From positions 1-10,468 of the forward strand of contig CAINDT010000121.1 of the NCBI GenBank assembly GCA_903847495.1: a DNA stretch of 10,468 bases, given 5' to 3'. The notes below the pieces were generated by a model that was not told the origin of the DNA, did not search any database, and saw only the letters and a list, made by a program, of their open reading frames with translations. Origin of the DNA: an uncultured Actinomycetes bacterium (GTDB lineage: Bacteria > Actinomycetota > Thermoleophilia > Gaiellales > F1-60-MAGs149). Every line of letters begins with the position of its first letter. The first letter of the stretch is position 1. The position numbers and the translations under genes were made by a program. Of this stretch, positions 8,452 through 10,468 are shown one piece after another.

Positions 8452-8487
8452 TGAGGTGGCTCGGCCGGAAACGGCCGATGCACCTCA
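8452..8487. other. Hairpin 1: GAGGTG/CACCTC arms, GAAA tetraloop
   Basis: TGAGGTG (8452-8458) pairs with CACCTCA (8481-8487). A 2x2 internal loop follows, then the inner stem TCGGCCG (8461-8467) with CGGCCGA (8472-8478), closed by the GNRA loop GAAA. All 14 pairs are Watson-Crick. It starts 16 bases after the hydrolase stop and may end that transcript, though no T-run follows. Its core from GAGGTG to CACCTC is 34 bases, identical in geometry to the hairpin at 8663-8696. Confidence 0.65.
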
Positions 8488-8492
8488 CGGCC

Positions 8493-8668
8493 ATCCCGTC
8501 GCCAACGTGGATCAACCACGTCAGCAGTGGCTTTGGCTTACGAGGGTTCTGCAACCAGGCGACGCGATGGCCTCGAGGTGATCCCATCGCTTCGGTGGAT
8601 CAACTCCGCCAACTGTGGCTTTGGCTACCGAGGGCCTTGGTACCAGGCGACGCGATGGCCTCGAGGTG
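8493..8668. repeat. 88-bp tandem duplication, two copies
   Basis: Copy 1 (8493-8580) and copy 2 (8581-8668) align without gaps and match at about 71 of 88 positions by eye. Shared blocks include GTGGATCAAC, GTGGCTTTGGCT and the last 27 bases, which are identical and end GGCCTCGAGGTG. The unit is not a multiple of three, and the short frames across it do not look like protein. The stretch appears less GC-rich than the flanking genes. No transposase or target-site duplication is seen. Confidence 0.8.
8575..8606. other. Hairpin at the junction of the two 88-bp copies
   Basis: GAGGTGATCC (8575-8584) pairs with GGATCAACTC (8597-8606) with one mismatch, and pairing continues inward past a bulged C8585 to a short loop (8590-8592), about 13 pairs in all. 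Together with the hairpins at 8452-8487 and 8663-8696, every GAGGTG in this gap forms the left arm of a stem-loop. Confidence 0.45.
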
Positions 8669-8713
8669 AATCAGTCTTTTCAGACTGAGCCACCTCGAGG
8701 CCTTCGCGTCGTC
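8646..8713. terminator. Hairpin 2: about 28-bp hairpin between convergent hydrolase and ilvD
   Basis: Bases 8646-8668 pair with 8691-8713 with one T-T mismatch and one wobble. After a 2x2 internal loop, TCAGTCT (8671-8677) pairs with AGACTGA (8682-8688) around the loop TTTC. This is the longest stem in the window and lies between two convergent genes, about 40 bases beyond the ilvD stop, so a bidirectional terminator role is likely. The core 8663-8696 repeats the 34-base architecture of hairpin 1. Confidence 0.65.
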
Positions 8714-8746
8714 CAACGGGAGCAACCAAGAGGCCTTCGCGTCGTC
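8697..8746. repeat. Direct repeat with 33-bp spacing next to the ilvD stop
   Basis: GAGGCCTTCGCGTCGTC occurs at 8697-8713 and again at 8730-8746. It is nearly the reverse complement of the end of the 88-bp unit (GACGCGATGGCCTC), so the right side of the gap carries the repeat family in inverted orientation. The second copy ends eight bases before the ilvD stop. Confidence 0.7.
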
Positions 8747-8754
8747 GACGACGA

Positions 8755-10422
8755 TCAGTCCAGGACGGCGCCGCTCGAGGCGGGGCCGACGAGCTTGGCG
8801 TACTTGTGCAGCGCGCCACGCGTGTACTTGGGGGTCGGGCGCTGGTACTTCTTGCGGCGCTCCTCGAGCACTGCCTCATCGACCTCCAGGTCGAGGCGTA
8901 GCTCGGCGACGTTGATGTTGATGATGTCGCCCTCTTCCATCAGGCCAATCGGTCCGCCCTCGACGCTCTCGGGGCAGACGTGGCCGATGCAGAACCCGCG
9001 CGTGGCACCGCTGAAGCGGCCGTCGGTGATCAACGCGACGGTCTCGCCGAGGCCGGCACCCATCACGGCGCCGGTCACGCCCAGCATCTCGCGCATGCCG
9101 GGGCCGCCGATCGGGCCTTCGTCGCGGATCACGATGACGTCACCGTCGGTGATACGACCTTCGACGACGGCGTCCATCGCAGCCTCCTCGCCCGAGAAGA
9201 CGCGGGCGGGGCCGCGGAACTCGCGGATACCGGTCGAGGCGACCTTGACGACGCCGCCCTCAGGCGCGGCCGTGCCGCGCAGGACGAGCAGGCCACCGTC
9301 GGAGTGGACGGGGTTCGAGAACGGGTGCACGATCGTGCCGTCGGCATTCGGAGCGTCGGCGAGGGCCTCGGCCATCGTCTGGCCCGTGACGGTCAGTGCG
9401 TCACCGTGCAGGTGGCCGGCGTCGAGCAGTTCCTTGAGGATCACCGGGATACCGCCGACCTTGTCGAGATCGGCCATCACGTACTGGCCACCCGGCTTGA
9501 GGTCCGCGATGTGCGGCGTGCGGGCCGCGAGGCGGTTGAAATCGTCGAGCGTCAGGTCCACACCGCACTCGTGGGCAATGGCGAGCAGGTGCAGCACGGC
9601 GTTGGTCGAGCCGCCGCCGGCGTTGACCGCCATGATCGCGTTCTCGAAGGCCTGCTTCGTCATGATGCGGCGTGGCGTGAGCTCCTGCTCGACGGCCTGC
9701 ACCGCGATGTGGCCGGCCTTCTGCGACCACTCGAGGCGGCGCGCATGCGTGGCGGGCGCAGAGGAGGAGCCGATCGGCGCCATGCCGATGGCCTCGCCGA
9801 TCGTCGCCATCGTGTTGGCGGTGAACATGCCGCCGCACGAGCCGGCGCCCGGGCAGGCCTCCTTCTCGAGCTCGAGCAGGTCGGTTTCGCTCATCGTGCC
9901 GCGCGCGACGGCGCCGACGGCCTCGAAGACGTCCTGGATGTTGACGTCCTTGCCGCGGAATTTGCCGGGCATGATCGTGCCGCCGTAGAGGAAGCAGCCC
10001 GGCAGGTTCAGACGGGCCATGCCCATCAGCATGCCGGGGAGGCTCTTGTCGCAGCCGGCGATCGTGACGGCGCCATCGAAGCGCTCTGCGTGCATCACGA
10101 GCTCGTAGGCGTCGGCGATGTTCTCGCGCGAGACGAGCGAGGCGCGCATGCCCTCATGGCCCATGGCGATGCCGTCGGAGACGGCGATGGTGTTGAAGAT
10201 CAGCGCAACCGCGCCCGCGTCACGGACGCCCTTCTGCGCCTCGACGGCGAGCTTGTCCAGGTGGTAGTTGCACGGCGTGACCTGATTCCACGACGTCGCA
10301 ACCGCCATCTGCGGCTTGGAGAAGTCCTCATCGGTGAGACCGACGGCACGGAGCATCGCGCGCGCGGGGGCGCGGCGGAAGCCCTTGGTGATCTCGTCGG
10401 AGGGGCGCTGGTTGTTGCTCAT
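8755..10422 (-). CDS. ilvD: Dihydroxy-acid dehydratase
   Basis: IlvD (555 residues) dehydrates 2,3-dihydroxy-isovalerate and -methylvalerate to the 2-keto acids in valine, isoleucine and leucine synthesis, in the cytosol. Iron-sulfur cysteines are visible at C51 (TPCN), C124 (GCDKS) and C196 (CPGAGSCGGMFTANTM), the pattern of the [2Fe-2S] type. D83, D125 and K126 are the Mg2+ site, with K126 expected to be carbamylated. S471 in DGRFSGATRG matches the catalytic serine. Length is standard for the family (about 550-560). The ATG at 10422 gives MSNNQRPSDEITKGFRRAPARAML, a normal start. There is no Shine-Dalgarno, but a -10-like element lies at leaderless distance. No other branched-chain amino acid gene is in the window. 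It converges on the hydrolase gene across the repeat-filled gap. Confidence 0.98.
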   Translation of the reverse strand: MSNNQRPSDEITKGFRRAPARAMLRAVGLTDEDFSKPQMAVATSWNQVTPCNYHLDKLAVEAQKGVRDAGAVALIFNTIAVSDGIAMGHEGMRASLVSRENIADAYELVMHAERFDGAVTIAGCDKSLPGMLMGMARLNLPGCFLYGGTIMPGKFRGKDVNIQDVFEAVGAVARGTMSETDLLELEKEACPGAGSCGGMFTANTMATIGEAIGMAPIGSSSAPATHARRLEWSQKAGHIAVQAVEQELTPRRIMTKQAFENAIMAVNAGGGSTNAVLHLLAIAHECGVDLTLDDFNRLAARTPHIADLKPGGQYVMADLDKVGGIPVILKELLDAGHLHGDALTVTGQTMAEALADAPNADGTIVHPFSNPVHSDGGLLVLRGTAAPEGGVVKVASTGIREFRGPARVFSGEEAAMDAVVEGRITDGDVIVIRDEGPIGGPGMREMLGVTGAVMGAGLGETVALITDGRFSGATRGFCIGHVCPESVEGGPIGLMEEGDIININVAELRLDLEVDEAVLEERRKKYQRPTPKYTRGALHKYAKLVGPASSGAVLD

Positions 10423-10462
10423 GGCGGCATCGTAATGGGTTCCGGAGAACCTACGCCGCCAT
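10421..10462 (-). promoter_or_regulatory. Leaderless ilvD promoter overlapped by nested dyads
   Basis: On the minus strand TACGAT (10434-10429) ends six bases before the ilvD ATG, so transcription would begin at or next to the start codon. This fits the absence of a ribosome binding site. Just upstream is GGTTC (10438-10442), four bases, then GAACC (10447-10451), a likely operator half-site pair over the spacer/-35 zone. An outer dyad, ATGGCGGC (10421-10428) and GCCGCCAT (10455-10462), encloses both. No attenuator or T-box leader is possible in so short a leader. Confidence 0.45.
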
Positions 10463-10468
10463 CGCGCC

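Noticed and set aside
8387..8669. Two short frames over the 88-bp repeats that share the pattern VDQ..RQ.WLWL and PGDAMASR
   Set aside because: The peptide similarity follows from the DNA duplication. The two copies are in different frames because 88 is not a multiple of three, and the sequence is dominated by hairpins.
8493..8746. CRISPR-like array
   Set aside because: There are only two 88-bp copies, adjacent and without spacers, and no cas genes are near.
8615..9988. Plus-strand open frame of 457 codons
   Set aside because: Antisense to ilvD, Ser/Pro/Arg-rich and without motifs, while IlvD has all its cysteine and metal residues.
10438..10451. LexA/SOS box before ilvD
   Set aside because: The dyad is GTTC-N4-GAAC, the opposite order from the actinobacterial SOS box GAAC-N4-GTTC.

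Overview
The window is GC-rich, about two thirds G+C by eye, with a strong third-position GC bias. It carries a conserved translation/transcription gene block, RimP, then NusA, YlxR and IF2, flanked by metabolic genes. Base composition, extended -10 promoters and at least one gene that looks leaderless suggest a high-GC Gram-positive (Actinomycetota) chromosome, perhaps a Thermoleophilia-like lineage. That placement is inference. There are no transposases, phage genes, rRNA, tRNA or CRISPR arrays.

Layout. Bases 1-618 (+) hold the 3' end of a gene for an unrecognised protein with three Cys-Pro loop repeats. A strong hairpin separates it from a convergent PLP-dependent Orn/Lys/Arg decarboxylase (699-2123, -). 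Divergent from that is dtd (2290-2727, +), encoding D-aminoacyl-tRNA deacylase. Bases 2728-2850 hold a leader for the next operon: an extended -10 element, a 5' hairpin whose nine-base loop is the perfect complement of the 16S anti-Shine-Dalgarno, and an intrinsic terminator. Then come rimP (2851-3294), nusA (3291-4835, ATGA overlap), a ylxR gene with no ordinary start codon (to 5097), infB (5128-7464) and a metallo-beta-lactamase-fold hydrolase (7474-8436). A gene-free stretch of about 320 bases (8437-8754) is filled with related hairpins, an 88-bp tandem duplication and shorter direct repeats. It ends in convergent ilvD (8755-10422, -), which appears to be transcribed leaderless from a promoter overlapped by nested dyads.

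Function. RimP (30S maturation), NusA (RNA polymerase elongation/termination factor), YlxR (small RNA-binding/RNase P-associated protein) and IF2 form the conserved core, and dtd adds translation quality control just upstream. The terminator in front of rimP suggests attenuation, possibly by NusA itself as known from Bacillus subtilis.

Most notable: (1) NusA has an S4-like RNA-binding domain and a repetitive acidic tail after its KH domains, plus an insertion in its N-terminal domain; (2) the rimP leader presents a full Shine-Dalgarno in a hairpin loop with no properly placed start codon; (3) ylxR has no canonical start outside nusA and its first conserved codons lie in a strong hairpin; (4) the 8437-8754 gap contains two 34-nt hairpins of identical geometry and conserved outer arms but different, fully paired inner stems.
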